Origin: a bacterium
GTDB lineage: Bacteria > SZUA-79 > Acidulodesulfobacterales > Acidulodesulfobacteraceae
Assembly (NCBI GenBank): GCA_021800745.1
Contig: JAJYYS010000004.1
Span: 1 to 32,140, forward strand
Reading direction: 5' to 3'
DNA: 32,140 nucleotides
Shown piece after piece: positions 7,786-17,375 of this stretch (position 1 is its first letter; each line of letters begins with the position of its first letter). The notes below the pieces were generated by a model, which had not been told where the DNA came from, did not search any database, and worked only from the letters and a program-made list of their open reading frames with translations. Both the position numbers and the translations under genes were made by a program.

Positions 7786-8777
7786 GCGGCAAGGCGCTTT
7801 CAATCAAGAACGACTCCAAAATAAATTTTCTGGCAATGGAAATAACCTCTTTTACCGGGCGGGGGTCATCCACTACCGAAAAACTTATCACCACACTAAA
7901 TGAGATTAAACAAACCGCGGGCATTAAGAGCCTTAAAGATTTACAGCAGGGACATATTGCTCATATAGTTGAGGAATTAAGCCGAAAAGCCCGGTCCGGC
8001 AATACCTCCCAATCCAACGCAAATTCTTATATCTCGTCAATCAACAACATCGTCAAATACATTGGAAGGGAAGATTTGTACGTTATAAAGGCCTCTGATT
8101 ACGGATTAAGCCGGAATATATCCGAAAAAGACGGAATAAACAAGGAAAACGTCAGGGAAGCCGCAAATGCCTACAAGGAATGGTTAACTAAAAAATACTT
8201 ACAAACCAACGATTTGAGGTACGAAGCCCTTAGACACGCCGTTAATATCCAGTCTGTAAACTTAAGACTTAGGGAGAGCCTACTTATTAAGCTAAGAACT
8301 AAAGATTTATCCGGCAATATTTTGAAAATATCCGAGAAAAAGGACGGGGCCAAAAACTCCAGGGCGAGGGAAATCAAATTAAACCCTGAACAGAAACGGG
8401 CGTTAATCGAAGCGCGGGATTTTATTAAGTCCAATAAGTTAGAAAATCTCAACATCGGCTTATTAAAACAGGGACGGAATTTTGCAAATAACACCCTTAC
8501 GTCTTTCCGTAAAGAAACCGGCGTTTATTTCCATTACCACGGAGAAAGACACTTTACGGCTCACGAAGCTTATAAAAACGCATGGACGGATAAGGGATAT
8601 AGCGTCGAGTGCAGGGCGAGGACCGGGGGAACGAAAGAGGAATGGCTTAAGAATTTATTAAATAATACCGGACTATCCAAACAAGACTTTACGGCAATAG
8701 ACAGGGAAATCCGCCAGGGTATAAGCCGGGACTTGGGACATGAAAGACTGGAAATCACAAACCGTTATCTGGGGTAA
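7782..8777 (+). CDS. tyrosine recombinase of the Integrase_1 type
   Basis: 331 residues. The N-terminal part (about 10-110) fits a phage-integrase SAM-like domain. The C-terminal part carries the recombinase box residues: Arg162 or Arg164 (VNLRLRESLLIK), His253/Arg256 (YHGERHFTAHEAY), His320 (SRDLGHERLEIT) and nucleophile Tyr329 (NRYLG). The ending LGHxRxxITxxYLG is typical of the Integrase_1 (PF12835-like) group, not of the XerC/D type used at tRNA-His. This is the second recombinase of the island and lies in its interior, so it may belong to an element nested in, or older than, the tRNA-His insertion. It is operonic with the small genes before and after it. Confidence 0.8.
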   Translation: MSGKALSIKNDSKINFLAMEITSFTGRGSSTTEKLITTLNEIKQTAGIKSLKDLQQGHIAHIVEELSRKARSGNTSQSNANSYISSINNIVKYIGREDLYVIKASDYGLSRNISEKDGINKENVREAANAYKEWLTKKYLQTNDLRYEALRHAVNIQSVNLRLRESLLIKLRTKDLSGNILKISEKKDGAKNSRAREIKLNPEQKRALIEARDFIKSNKLENLNIGLLKQGRNFANNTLTSFRKETGVYFHYHGERHFTAHEAYKNAWTDKGYSVECRARTGGTKEEWLKNLLNNTGLSKQDFTAIDREIRQGISRDLGHERLEITNRYLG

Positions 8778-8779
8778 CC

Positions 8780-9151
8780 ATGAAAAAGCATATCCAATGG
8801 GAAATCGAATGGCAAAGGAAATGGTTGTCCGCCAATGAAAAAGCGGGAGACAGAAATTTGAAAAAAACGTCCAAGAAATTTATCGAATATCTGCTAAGGG
8901 GCATTTTACGGAAGCCTTACAAGGTTTTAAAGAGAAACCCAGGCCATATAACCTTATGCGAGGTGAGCAGGATGCCAGACCACGATACTCAGGAAATAGC
9001 CTCAAGGCTTTGCCGCGAGAAGATAGTGTTCGTACCCAGGGATGAATTTCAGGCTATTTTAGACCAAAACGAGAAATCATGGCAAGAATGGGAGGAAGCC
9101 GAGCGGAAAAGGCTTAACAAAAAAACTAAAAAAGAAGGGAAAGGATTTTAA
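8780..9151 (+). CDS. hypothetical protein, recombinase operon
   Basis: 123 residues, starting 2 nt after the recombinase stop. Very charged, with a Glu/Lys/Trp-rich C-terminus (SWQEWEEAERKRLNKKTKKE). The middle, SRLCREKIVFVPRDEFQAIL, could be a small alpha/beta fold. No family is recognised. Tight spacing indicates co-transcription with the recombinase, so an accessory role in recombination or conjugation is possible but unsupported. The gene ends just before two strong hairpins. Confidence 0.6.
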   Translation: MKKHIQWEIEWQRKWLSANEKAGDRNLKKTSKKFIEYLLRGILRKPYKVLKRNPGHITLCEVSRMPDHDTQEIASRLCREKIVFVPRDEFQAILDQNEKSWQEWEEAERKRLNKKTKKEGKGF

Positions 9152-9162
9152 AAACAATATAT

Positions 9163-9203
9163 CGGGGCTTTGCCCCGGAACCCCACAAGCGTGCGGACGC
9201 TTG
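9163..9203. repeat. two adjacent GC-rich hairpins
   Basis: CGGGGC-TTT-GCCCCG (9163-9177) and CAAGCGT-GCGG-ACGCTTG (9186-9203), flanked and separated by CCCC blocks. They follow the end of the recombinase operon and may terminate it, although T runs are missing. GC content is far above the surroundings, so this could be a mobile-element end or REP-like unit. Confidence 0.5.
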
Positions 9204-10149
9204 ACCCCGGTTGGGTATCTAAAAAACAATAACGAATTTTTATGCCCTGCTCGTTGGCGGGTGAATACTTTTATGATAGACACGGAAAAACTTAAAACAA
9301 TCGATGCTGAAAAATCTTATGCGTTATCTGACCGCAATATAAAAAGAACCGAAAATGGAATTATAACTTCGACAGTTTGGCAGGAAGAAAATGCAACCGC
9401 ATTTTGTGATACAGGATAATGGCTACAAATACCTTTAGTTTAAGTTTGGCACGGGAAAGGGAGTATATGTCAAGCATTAGATAAAATTTTTTAATTTAAC
9501 AGCTCGTTTTTTGGCTAAAAAAATTATAAAATGTATATCAATTCTAAAAAATTTGATAGAATTGTATGATTATTAATGGCCATAAAGTGTGCATTAATAA
9601 AATGATGTCTGAAACAGCCAAAAAATGAATCTATTTTTATTTTTATAAAAAAAATTTCTATCAAAAATTTTCGGTTTATCAAGGATTTAATGATAAATAC
9701 AAATAAACTTTGTCTATAATAAGAGAATCAGATATAAAGCTGGATTATAATTTGTTTGATTTTATGGACGATGTGGGGATTAAAAAAATGGGAGGAAATT
9801 AAAGATAAATTATTATCAATAAGCTTAAAAAGGCTCCAAGTTTAAGAACTATTTGAAAAAACTATAAAAATAGTCATAAAATTGGAAAAAATTAATTCAA
9901 GGCATTTCCTAATTAACAAAGGTAAATCTTAATCGAAAGAGATGAAATACCGCCTTATGATTACAAAAAGCTAAAACTTATTACCGTTGATTTTTTATCT
10001 TAGCTTTAAGATTTATTTAAAAAATTTTCAAAACATTTTAGATTTTTCAGCATATTTTTATTTTAACGAAATAAATAAAAATTAGCATTGCGGATATATT
10101 TAAATATAAATATTATTTTTAAGACTATTAAGATTTTTAAGGGGTATAA
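9204..10149. other. 950-bp AT-rich stretch with decayed coding traces
   Basis: No intact gene. Short in-frame pieces read like coding sequence broken by shifts. Near 9790 there is WEEIKDKLLSISLKR. From about 9881 to 10003, KLEKINSRHFLINKGKS is followed one base out of frame by IERDEIPPYDYKKLKLITVD and a stop. A 72-codon frame at 9201-9419 has no recognised product. The last part (10020-10149) is the very AT-rich leader of the AAA ATPase gene. Confidence 0.4.
9231..9294 (+). repeat. imperfect direct repeat flanking the ATPase-subtilase pair, left
   Basis: Resembles 13771-13834 with mismatches and small gaps. Shared pieces are AATTTTTA, then CGTTGGCGGGTGAA versus CGTCGGCAGGCGAA, TTTTAT, and ATAGACACGGAAAAACT versus ATAGACACGAAAAAACT. 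The two copies flank the pair at 10150-13729. Confidence 0.5.
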
Positions 10150-11169
10150 ATGGCAAGGGCAGATTTACTATTAAAGCTGATTCAGTCAGGCTTTAAGGGA
10201 GACAAGGAAGTTTTCAGAAAAGCCGTTGAGGCAATCATTGCCGAGGAGCGGAATAAACAGCATAAAGTTTTGGCGGATAAATTGGAAGAAGCGTTGAGCG
10301 CTAAACCACCCGGCAATGGATTTCATGAGAAACCATTTCTTAATGGTTCATCAACGCTGGAACAGCAGGTAGGGGCTTTGGTGTATGAGATTATGCCAAA
10401 GCGAAAAATGGATGAGTTGATATTACCGAACGATGTCTTGCAAATTTGCCAAGAGTTTGTTCAGGAGCACCACAGGATAGATTTATTACGCTCTTATAAT
10501 TTAGAACCTAGGAATCGATTGCTTTTAATCGGGCCTCCAGGAAATGGAAAGACATCTTTGGCAGAAACAATTGCGGATGCGTTGATGGTACCGCTTTTAG
10601 TTGTCCGGTATGAAAGTATTGTTGGAACATATTTGGGTGAGACCGCCGTCCGTCTTAAAAAATTATTCGATTATGTGGCGACACGAAAATGTGTTTTATT
10701 TTTCGACGAGTTTGAAACTTTAGGTAAGGAACGCGGCGATATTCATGAAACTGGCGAAATTAAACGTGTGGTGAGTTCACTTTTGCTTCAAATCGATGGG
10801 CTTCCCAGTCATGTCGTTGTTATTGGAGCGACCAATCATGCTGAATTACTAGATCGAGCTGTATGGAGGCGTTTTCAGATTCGTGTTAGTTTGCCAGCTC
10901 CAACCAGAGCACGTTTAACGGAATGGTTTGAAAAATTTGAGCGAAAGATTAAGGTTCCACTTGGCTATACCCCGGGAACGCTTGCAAAATATTTGCTTGG
11001 CTCGAGTTTCGCTGAAGCCGAGGAATTCGATGCGAGCGTTTTTAGGCAATATGTTCTAAATCAACCAAATGCCGATATGAAAAATATTATTTCTCAAACA
11101 ATTAGGCAATGGAATTCCCGTTCTGTGAAAGTTAAGCAACAAGATCAAAGGGAGGTGAATAATGGCTGA
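10150..11169 (+). CDS. ietA: AAA ATPase of the IetAS type
   Basis: 339-residue AAA-family ATPase: Walker A GPPGNGKT (128-135), Walker B CVLFFDEFETLG with Asp186/Glu187, sensor-1 Asn229 (VVVIGATNHAE) and an arginine-finger region DRAVWRRF. The N-terminal 90 residues are helical and have no known domain. The start has AAGGGG 6 nt upstream. It overlaps the subtilase gene by 8 nt. ATPase plus subtilisin-like protease pairs of this kind are known as IetAS, first described as a plasmid stability toxin-antitoxin unit (ATPase as antitoxin) and later listed among phage-defence systems. The role here is inferred from that arrangement. Codon use is less A/T-ending than the flanking chromosome, suggesting transfer. 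Confidence 0.8.
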   Translation: MARADLLLKLIQSGFKGDKEVFRKAVEAIIAEERNKQHKVLADKLEEALSAKPPGNGFHEKPFLNGSSTLEQQVGALVYEIMPKRKMDELILPNDVLQICQEFVQEHHRIDLLRSYNLEPRNRLLLIGPPGNGKTSLAETIADALMVPLLVVRYESIVGTYLGETAVRLKKLFDYVATRKCVLFFDEFETLGKERGDIHETGEIKRVVSSLLLQIDGLPSHVVVIGATNHAELLDRAVWRRFQIRVSLPAPTRARLTEWFEKFERKIKVPLGYTPGTLAKYLLGSSFAEAEEFDASVFRQYVLNQPNADMKNIISQTIRQWNSRSVKVKQQDQREVNNG

Positions 11170-13729
11170 ACGTCCACTACTTCTTTTCCCTCAGCCGGAG
11201 GCAGTTTCTCGATCTAAGTTAGTTCCTATAGGTGGGCGCTTTCACTTTCCAACTATTGATCGGCAGGATACTCGATTAACCCCCATGTTTAATCAATTAC
11301 AGTCGGCATTTAATGATCGACGTGTCGAGGTACAACGGACGACCGCTGGCGTTGATCCTGAACAGGTCTTAGTTATTGAAACTATTGGCGGTATTGAAAA
11401 CTTTGCGAATGCGGTAAGGCGTATTGAAGGATTTGAATGGATGGCTGAAACTGAGGTTGAAGAGATTGCACCTGATGAAGATTTCTTTGATGAGGAGAGA
11501 CCTCAAAAAGAATTGTCCGGCAGGCTCTATCTTGTTATGTCGAATCAGCACGCTCTCGAAGAAATGCTTTCTCTTTGGCAACGCTACAAAATGAATACTT
11601 CTAGTGCGTTTCATAGAGGGTTAAATAAATTCAAAGAGGTATTTAAGGCGTTAAAAAAAGTTCGTAGATGGGATGTTGAGGATCGCCTTTTAGAGACAGG
11701 GGTCTTAGAGGAATGGCAGGAGATGCTTCAGCATGAAGGGAACCGCGTTATTCGTTTTGAGGTTGAGCTTTGGTTCCGAAATCTGCCAGCAAAAAGACAA
11801 ACGAGTCAAGCTCAAGTTATGTCATTAATAACTGAGCTTGGGGGTCAAGTACTGCGACAATGTGTTTTATCGGAAATTTCATATCATGCTCTTTTGGCAG
11901 AACTGCCTGCCAATGCTATTCAGAATATTATTAGGAATAGAAATACATCCTTGGTAAAGAGTGACAACGTTATGTTTTTTCGCCCGTCTGGCCAAGTCTC
12001 AGCTGGGGACAAGCCAGTGGAGGGTGATTTTGGACAGGCAGGGGTACAGAGTGGAGTTCTTCCTTCTGGCAATCCAGTCGTAGCTGTGCTGGATGGGATG
12101 CCTTTATCGAATCACCAATTATTGTCGCATCGGATAATTATTGATGATCCTGATGACTGGGATTCCTCTTATCGGGCGGAAGACCGTTCCCATGGTACAG
12201 CAATGGCTTCGCTTATTATACATGGTGATATTAACTCTGGTACAGTTGATCCATTGAAGAAGCCTGTATATATGCGGCCAATTATGAAACCCAATCCAAC
12301 AGATTGGAGACCGCAACGATACGAAACAATTCCGGAAGATGTTTTGGCTATTGATTTGATTCATCGCTCGGTTAAAAGGATGTTTGAGGGAGAGGACGGA
12401 CAACAACCTATAGCTCCTACAGTGAAAATTATAAATTTATCAATCGGAGATCCTTATAGGCAATTCTCACAATCAATGAGCCCCATGGCCAAATTAATCG
12501 ATTGGTTAAGTTATAAATATAATGTTCTGTTTGTGATAAGCGCGGGAAACCATGCCAAGTCGATTTCGTTAGGGATTCCTATAGCAAATTTTAATCAGAC
12601 CCCAAAAGCTGAGGTTGAATCTGCAATCATTAAGGAACTATATCAAAAAGCCCGCAATCTCGGATTACTTTCTCCTGCTGAAAGTATTAATGGTATAACA
12701 GTTGGTTCTGCGCATTTGGATCATGCAACAAATATAACCACCGGAGATCGCATTGATCCATATGATTCATTTATTTTGCCGAGTCCTATATCTGCTTTTG
12801 GAAGTGGTTATAGGCGAGCTGTTAAACCAGATATTGTTTATGGTGGGGGAAGGCTGCTATATCGGCCAAAGATAAATATTAATCCAGTCGTTATCGATCC
12901 TGCCTTTTCGCGATCTGGTCCGGGCAATAAAGTAGCCTGTCCGGGAAATTCGCCAGGAGAATTGTCTAGGACGTCGCATTGCTGTGGAACTAGTAATGCT
13001 ACGGCTCTCATTACTAGAGCAGGAGGGATTTGCTATGACCTCCTAATGGAAGTTGTTAAAGATCGGGTTGTCGGCGTTGAATATGTGCCATATGTCGCCC
13101 CTTTACTGAAAGCGATGCTTGTTCATGGTGCTGACTGGGGAGATAGTGGAGAGCATATTGCAGAAATACTGCGCACTCCAGATAATACGCGTCAGTTAAA
13201 AGGGTGGATATCGCGCTGGTTGGGTTATGGCATACCTCAAGTTGAACGGGTTTTAGGGTGTACTGAACAAAGGGTTACTCTTTTGGGTTTTGGCGGATTA
13301 AAAGATAACGAAGCACATGTGTTTAAATTACCGTTACCGCCTTCGTTATCATCGCGGACAGATAGGCGTATATTAACGGTTACGCTTGCGTGGATATCCC
13401 CTATTTCAGCAAATTCTCAGAGATATCGGACAGCCTGTTTGTGGTTTGAGGCAAATAACAACAGCATTGCTTCTAATAGGAGCAATGTAGATGGGAAAGC
13501 CGTTAAGAGAGGCACATTGCAACATGAAATTTTTAAAGGACAACAAGCCATTCCCTTTGAAGATGGCGAATATATCGGAATCAAGGTTAATTGTAAAAAC
13601 GATGCAGGAAAGATAATCGAACCTGTAAATTATGGTATAGCGGTAACTTTGGAAGTAGGTGAAGGGATCGATATTGCAGTGTATGACGAGATTCTCGCTA
13701 GACTACCGGTATCAATTCAAATTAATTAA
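11162..13729 (+). CDS. ietS: subtilisin-like serine protease of the IetAS type
   Basis: 855-residue S8-type protease with a complete catalytic set: Asp311 (VAVLDGMPL), His344 (DRSHGTAMASLI), oxyanion-hole Asn463 (VLFVISAGNHAK) and Ser611 (CCGTSNATALITRAGG). A 300-residue N-terminal region precedes the protease and a beta-rich region of about 200 residues follows it. There is no signal peptide, so it acts in the cytoplasm. AGGGAGGTG precedes the ATG, which lies inside the ietA end. In IetAS the protease is the toxic or effector subunit and the ATPase restrains or activates it; whether this pair works as a stability unit or as anti-phage defence cannot be told from sequence. All active-site residues are intact. 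Confidence 0.82.
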   Translation: MAERPLLLFPQPEAVSRSKLVPIGGRFHFPTIDRQDTRLTPMFNQLQSAFNDRRVEVQRTTAGVDPEQVLVIETIGGIENFANAVRRIEGFEWMAETEVEEIAPDEDFFDEERPQKELSGRLYLVMSNQHALEEMLSLWQRYKMNTSSAFHRGLNKFKEVFKALKKVRRWDVEDRLLETGVLEEWQEMLQHEGNRVIRFEVELWFRNLPAKRQTSQAQVMSLITELGGQVLRQCVLSEISYHALLAELPANAIQNIIRNRNTSLVKSDNVMFFRPSGQVSAGDKPVEGDFGQAGVQSGVLPSGNPVVAVLDGMPLSNHQLLSHRIIIDDPDDWDSSYRAEDRSHGTAMASLIIHGDINSGTVDPLKKPVYMRPIMKPNPTDWRPQRYETIPEDVLAIDLIHRSVKRMFEGEDGQQPIAPTVKIINLSIGDPYRQFSQSMSPMAKLIDWLSYKYNVLFVISAGNHAKSISLGIPIANFNQTPKAEVESAIIKELYQKARNLGLLSPAESINGITVGSAHLDHATNITTGDRIDPYDSFILPSPISAFGSGYRRAVKPDIVYGGGRLLYRPKININPVVIDPAFSRSGPGNKVACPGNSPGELSRTSHCCGTSNATALITRAGGICYDLLMEVVKDRVVGVEYVPYVAPLLKAMLVHGADWGDSGEHIAEILRTPDNTRQLKGWISRWLGYGIPQVERVLGCTEQRVTLLGFGGLKDNEAHVFKLPLPPSLSSRTDRRILTVTLAWISPISANSQRYRTACLWFEANNNSIASNRSNVDGKAVKRGTLQHEIFKGQQAIPFEDGEYIGIKVNCKNDAGKIIEPVNYGIAVTLEVGEGIDIAVYDEILARLPVSIQIN

Positions 13730-13770
13730 CCCTGTTAATATAATATAAGCGAATTTACAAAAGATTTACT

Positions 13771-13834
13771 TGTAATTTTTACGGTACCCGTTCGTCGGCA
13801 GGCGAAAATTTTTATACAGCAATAGACACGAAAA
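13771..13834 (+). repeat. imperfect direct repeat flanking the ATPase-subtilase pair, right
   Basis: Partner of 9231-9294. It lies between the subtilase stop (13729) and the 3' end of the AAA_13 gene (13851), in the only gap between these convergent units. Confidence 0.5.
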
Positions 13835-13850
13835 AACTAACTTGGAATGT

Positions 13851-16199
13851 TCACAGACTACTCTCCAAAATTTCAAAATGCTTTGGATCTGATTCCTTGA
13901 CGATGTTAAGCAAAATTTTTATCGCATCTTTGCTTTCACTTTTATCCTTATGTTCTATGGCACTAGTCGGGTCTGAATTGTGTGAAAATTCATTAATTAA
14001 TTTATATGCCTTGTTAGCGTCAACTTTGCTTATTTTTTCGACTGGTTTATTGATAATATTTACTAAACTATCCATTTTATATTTTTGATTGCCTGTGTTT
14101 GGTATCTTAAAATCTGCAAAAATATCAAAAAATCTTCTCGCTATATTTCCAATAGTATAAAAATCCATATAATCCATATTTTGTTTTTCCGAAAATTCTT
14201 TAAGTTTGGCAAATAAGAAATGATATTCGGATTTATATTTTCGTAACGTATTATCAAGTTTAACAATTTTGGCTTTTCGGACATCCGATTCAATAAAATT
14301 CTCTACCATAAAAAACCCGCAAGGAATTGGCTTTTCTGGCTTGTTTTCTAATTTCAGTTTTTTATTATCATCTTCTATTCTCTCATTTTTTTTAACAAAC
14401 CACTCTTTCGCTAGATTGAAAAACTGGAAATTGTGGGTGGATATAAAAAGTTGTTCTACTTCTTTGAAATGCTCTTTTATCACTGAATAACAATGGTAGA
14501 TAAAATTTGAATCAAAACTGGAAATAGGATCGTCAATAAAAATAATTCCTTTTGTTTTGTCAAAACCACTTTCGCTAACTTTTACGATAAAATATGAAAA
14601 CGCAATTGCTGTTTTTTCTCCTTCACTCAAATTTTTTGCGAGCAGCCCGTCTCTTCTTATTACATAGCCCTTTTTATTTTTGTCCAGTTCAAGTTTTATT
14701 TCTTCTCTACCAAAAAATTCTTTCAAGTGTTTGTTAATTTCTTCTATTGCTCTTGCGATATTCGAGGTTTTTCTTTCTAATTCTGAAATTTCAGATTCAT
14801 TTTTGTTAAAAGTTTCGAGCGCCATTTTTTCATTTTTGGTTGTTTCTTCAATGTCCGCTACCATTTTTTTATAATCCTGGTAAGACAATGCAACAGCGAT
14901 TAAATGCAATTCAAGCATTTCTCTTGCAGTACTTACTTCATTAGTATGGTTTCCTGCCTTCTCGTTATGAGCCAAAAAAATCTTATTTATTTCTGAAATA
15001 TGCTGATTATACGAAGACAAAAAATCTTCTGGAATTTCAGGATTCGCAATGGCTGCAAGCGGATTATTGTATTTTTCATTTAATTTTTTCACCGCCTCAT
15101 CAATCCAAGAATTTATTTTTTCAATGCAACCGTTAAGTTCTTTTGCCTTATCTGCATATTCATCCTTTAGAGTAGGGTAGAGTTCATCATTTTTTTCAGT
15201 GATTTGTATCTTTTTGATTTCTAAAACCTCGTTTTTTAGGCGAATAATCGCATTTTGTAACTCTTCGTAATCTTTGCTAAAATGTTTTGAAAGTATATCT
15301 AAAAAATCATTATCGAGCGGCTTTTGGCAAAACAGGCATTTCCCCTCATTCGCCTTTGTTTTATATAAATCAAAACCTTGTTTGACCCAGCTATTTAAAA
15401 TTTGGTCATTCTTTAACCTTTCCAGTGTTTCGGAAATGACCTCCTTGCCAAGCAATTTTTTAATTTTCTCATAAATTTTTTGGAAATCATCTATCATTTC
15501 ACCGTCAAAATAAAAAGATAATTTAAAGTCGAAGAGCGTATTTTGGGTTTTCCACGCGTCTCTTCTGATTATTGTTTCATTTTTTTTCTTGTCTTCATCG
15601 GAAAGAATTTTATCACCAAAATTATCAATGCCGATACTATTAATTCTATTTTCCGCTTTTGTTCTGTTGTATGCTTTGTTAAAAAGAGCATTTGAAATTT
15701 CTCTTCCCAAATCTGTCAAAAAAGTTTCTTTAGTTTTTTCTTTTGAGGAACAGTCTTTCTTTGCTTCCTCCCATGCCTTGTTAAGGTCGATTCTATTTTG
15801 CCTTAATTTTTCAAGTTTATTTTTGTTTTCAATGTCTTCTTCACTAACATAAACAATTGGATTACATGAATCGGAAGGATCAAAAGATATGTTTTCATCT
15901 ATAAAATCTTGATTAAAGACTTTTACCGGCAATACATTTGTATCAACATAGGTATTTTTAACACTTGTTCCATCGCTTGTTTCTAATTCAAATATTCCAT
16001 TCTCTGGATATTGCTTAAATCTATCTTTATCATAAACGCACTTTTTCTCGCAACTAGCAAAAATGCGGGAAATCGTCGTCTTTCCGCTTCTGTTCCAGCC
16101 ATAAATTAAATTGAATTTTTTACAATCGGAAAGTTCTGTTACCCAAGTAAATTTATGAAATATACCGAAATTTTCGAGTTTTGAAATTTTCTTAATCAT
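13851..16199 (-). CDS. AAA_13 family ATPase, RloC-like
   Basis: 782-residue Rad50-like ABC ATPase. Walker A is GWNRSGKT (34-41), a long central coiled coil contains Cys288-x-x-Cys291 (GKCLFCQKPLDNDF) like a zinc hook, the signature is NLSEGEKTAIAF, Walker B is GIIFIDDPISSFDS and the H-loop is FISTHNFQFF. The C-terminal 180 residues hold DNTLRKYKSEYHFLF and LINEFSHNSDP. This plan is that of RloC/PrrC-type anticodon nucleases, which watch over restriction systems, but the nuclease residues cannot be assigned by eye. It lies 65 nt downstream of the DUF262-HNH gene on the same strand, so probably in the same operon as the methyltransferase. That context fits a restriction-guarding ATPase. RloC assignment is moderate; AAA_13 is firm. 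Confidence 0.8.
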   Translation of the reverse strand: MIKKISKLENFGIFHKFTWVTELSDCKKFNLIYGWNRSGKTTISRIFASCEKKCVYDKDRFKQYPENGIFELETSDGTSVKNTYVDTNVLPVKVFNQDFIDENISFDPSDSCNPIVYVSEEDIENKNKLEKLRQNRIDLNKAWEEAKKDCSSKEKTKETFLTDLGREISNALFNKAYNRTKAENRINSIGIDNFGDKILSDEDKKKNETIIRRDAWKTQNTLFDFKLSFYFDGEMIDDFQKIYEKIKKLLGKEVISETLERLKNDQILNSWVKQGFDLYKTKANEGKCLFCQKPLDNDFLDILSKHFSKDYEELQNAIIRLKNEVLEIKKIQITEKNDELYPTLKDEYADKAKELNGCIEKINSWIDEAVKKLNEKYNNPLAAIANPEIPEDFLSSYNQHISEINKIFLAHNEKAGNHTNEVSTAREMLELHLIAVALSYQDYKKMVADIEETTKNEKMALETFNKNESEISELERKTSNIARAIEEINKHLKEFFGREEIKLELDKNKKGYVIRRDGLLAKNLSEGEKTAIAFSYFIVKVSESGFDKTKGIIFIDDPISSFDSNFIYHCYSVIKEHFKEVEQLFISTHNFQFFNLAKEWFVKKNERIEDDNKKLKLENKPEKPIPCGFFMVENFIESDVRKAKIVKLDNTLRKYKSEYHFLFAKLKEFSEKQNMDYMDFYTIGNIARRFFDIFADFKIPNTGNQKYKMDSLVNIINKPVEKISKVDANKAYKLINEFSHNSDPTSAIEHKDKSESKDAIKILLNIVKESDPKHFEILESSL

Positions 16200-16264
16200 A
16201 TTTTTATAATCAAATCTCTGAATTTATCATACAACCCATAAATTGAGTTTTGGAGTTTGTTAAT

Positions 16265-17362
16265 TTATTTTCCAGATTTAGTTCGGTTGTCTTGTTTACA
16301 CAACATTTGGCAATTTTCGGCTGTAGTCCTCCCGCCCTCATGCCAAGGAACGATATGATCGGCCTCCATTTCCTCAATTTTAAAATGTTTTTTACACATC
16401 AGGCAAATCCCTTTCTGCTTCTCGTATTGTTTAATTTTCGTCTTTTCATCAAACGTACGCAAATTTAGTGTCTTTTCGTTTCCTGTTAAGAGATATTCAT
16501 AAATACCTTTCTTGCTGTCTACTTCATCATCATCAATAAGTTCAGCAATTCGTTTTTCCAGATTTGCCGCGTTCAGTTTGTCATTCTTATGTTCGTTGTA
16601 TAATCGACCCCACTCTAAGCCTTTCATAAATTTCCGATAATTAGGAAATACACGCTCAATCCATGACACAACTTCCTGAAAATATTGCCATAATTCCTGA
16701 GCATCAGCGTCTTGCTGGTGCTTGCTCATATAATCCTCAATTTTTTCGTCGGAAATCCAATCAAGAGCTTTTTCCAAATATTCCTGGCGTATATACGACC
16801 CATTCAAATATTTTTCACCAATCTTGTACGCTGCACAATTTGTCTTACTAAACCATAGCTTTGCTTTAGCGAGCCATGGTCCGGTATAAATTGCGTTACG
16901 TAGTTCTTGATTGGTGAGTTTCATGCCGGCAATATTAATCGTCTTAAACCAATCAAGTTTTTCACTATCGGTACCTTCACATTCGTAAACCGACAACTCG
17001 TAATCAAGAATTTGTTGTTTCTGGTCAATCGTTAAATTATCAAAAGCCAACTCATACCCCTCATTAAACTTGACAGGTATAATATCGGTGATGTATTGAC
17101 AAATACTGATGGTGCGTTGCTGCCCATCCATAAGTTCAAATTCTCCTTCATTGGTTTTTGCCCAGTACATTGTATTAAGTGGAAAGCCCTGCCGAATCGT
17201 CCTGATGACAGCGTCCCGTTCTTTATTCCCATAAATAAACTCGCGCTGGTATGCTGGACGAATATTAAGTTTGCCGCCGTAACCAACCACGCCGCTTTCG
17301 CCGTTATCTTTATAGCCATCCACAACATCACACACCTTGATATTTTTAAGTTCTATTTTCAT
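16265..17362 (-). CDS. DUF262-HNH protein, candidate restriction nuclease
   Basis: 365 residues. The N-terminal DUF262 (ParB/Srx-like, related to GmrS) domain has RPAYQRE (35-41) and DGQQRT (79-84). The C-terminal HNH domain (317-365) has Cys320-x-x-Cys323, the catalytic block EADHIVPWHEGG (Asp335, His336), and Cys351/Cys355. DUF262 plus nuclease proteins such as GmrSD cut modified or foreign DNA using nucleotide-dependent control. The gene begins 13 nt after the end of the EcoRI-family methyltransferase, so it is a likely nuclease partner in an unusual restriction-modification pair. No EcoRI-type endonuclease is present. Function by pairing is inference. Confidence 0.85.
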   Translation of the reverse strand: MKIELKNIKVCDVVDGYKDNGESGVVGYGGKLNIRPAYQREFIYGNKERDAVIRTIRQGFPLNTMYWAKTNEGEFELMDGQQRTISICQYITDIIPVKFNEGYELAFDNLTIDQKQQILDYELSVYECEGTDSEKLDWFKTINIAGMKLTNQELRNAIYTGPWLAKAKLWFSKTNCAAYKIGEKYLNGSYIRQEYLEKALDWISDEKIEDYMSKHQQDADAQELWQYFQEVVSWIERVFPNYRKFMKGLEWGRLYNEHKNDKLNAANLEKRIAELIDDDEVDSKKGIYEYLLTGNEKTLNLRTFDEKTKIKQYEKQKGICLMCKKHFKIEEMEADHIVPWHEGGRTTAENCQMLCKQDNRTKSGK

Positions 17363-17375
17363 ATTTTAACCCCCA

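Noticed and set aside
9201..9419. 72-codon open frame
   Set aside because: No ribosome site or recognised domain. It begins in a GC-rich hairpin and includes one of the imperfect direct repeats; it may be a remnant only.
14269..15852. Several plus-strand frames opposite the AAA_13 gene
   Set aside because: They are Ser/Leu/Phe-rich mirror frames of an AT-rich coiled-coil gene, without ribosome sites or domains.
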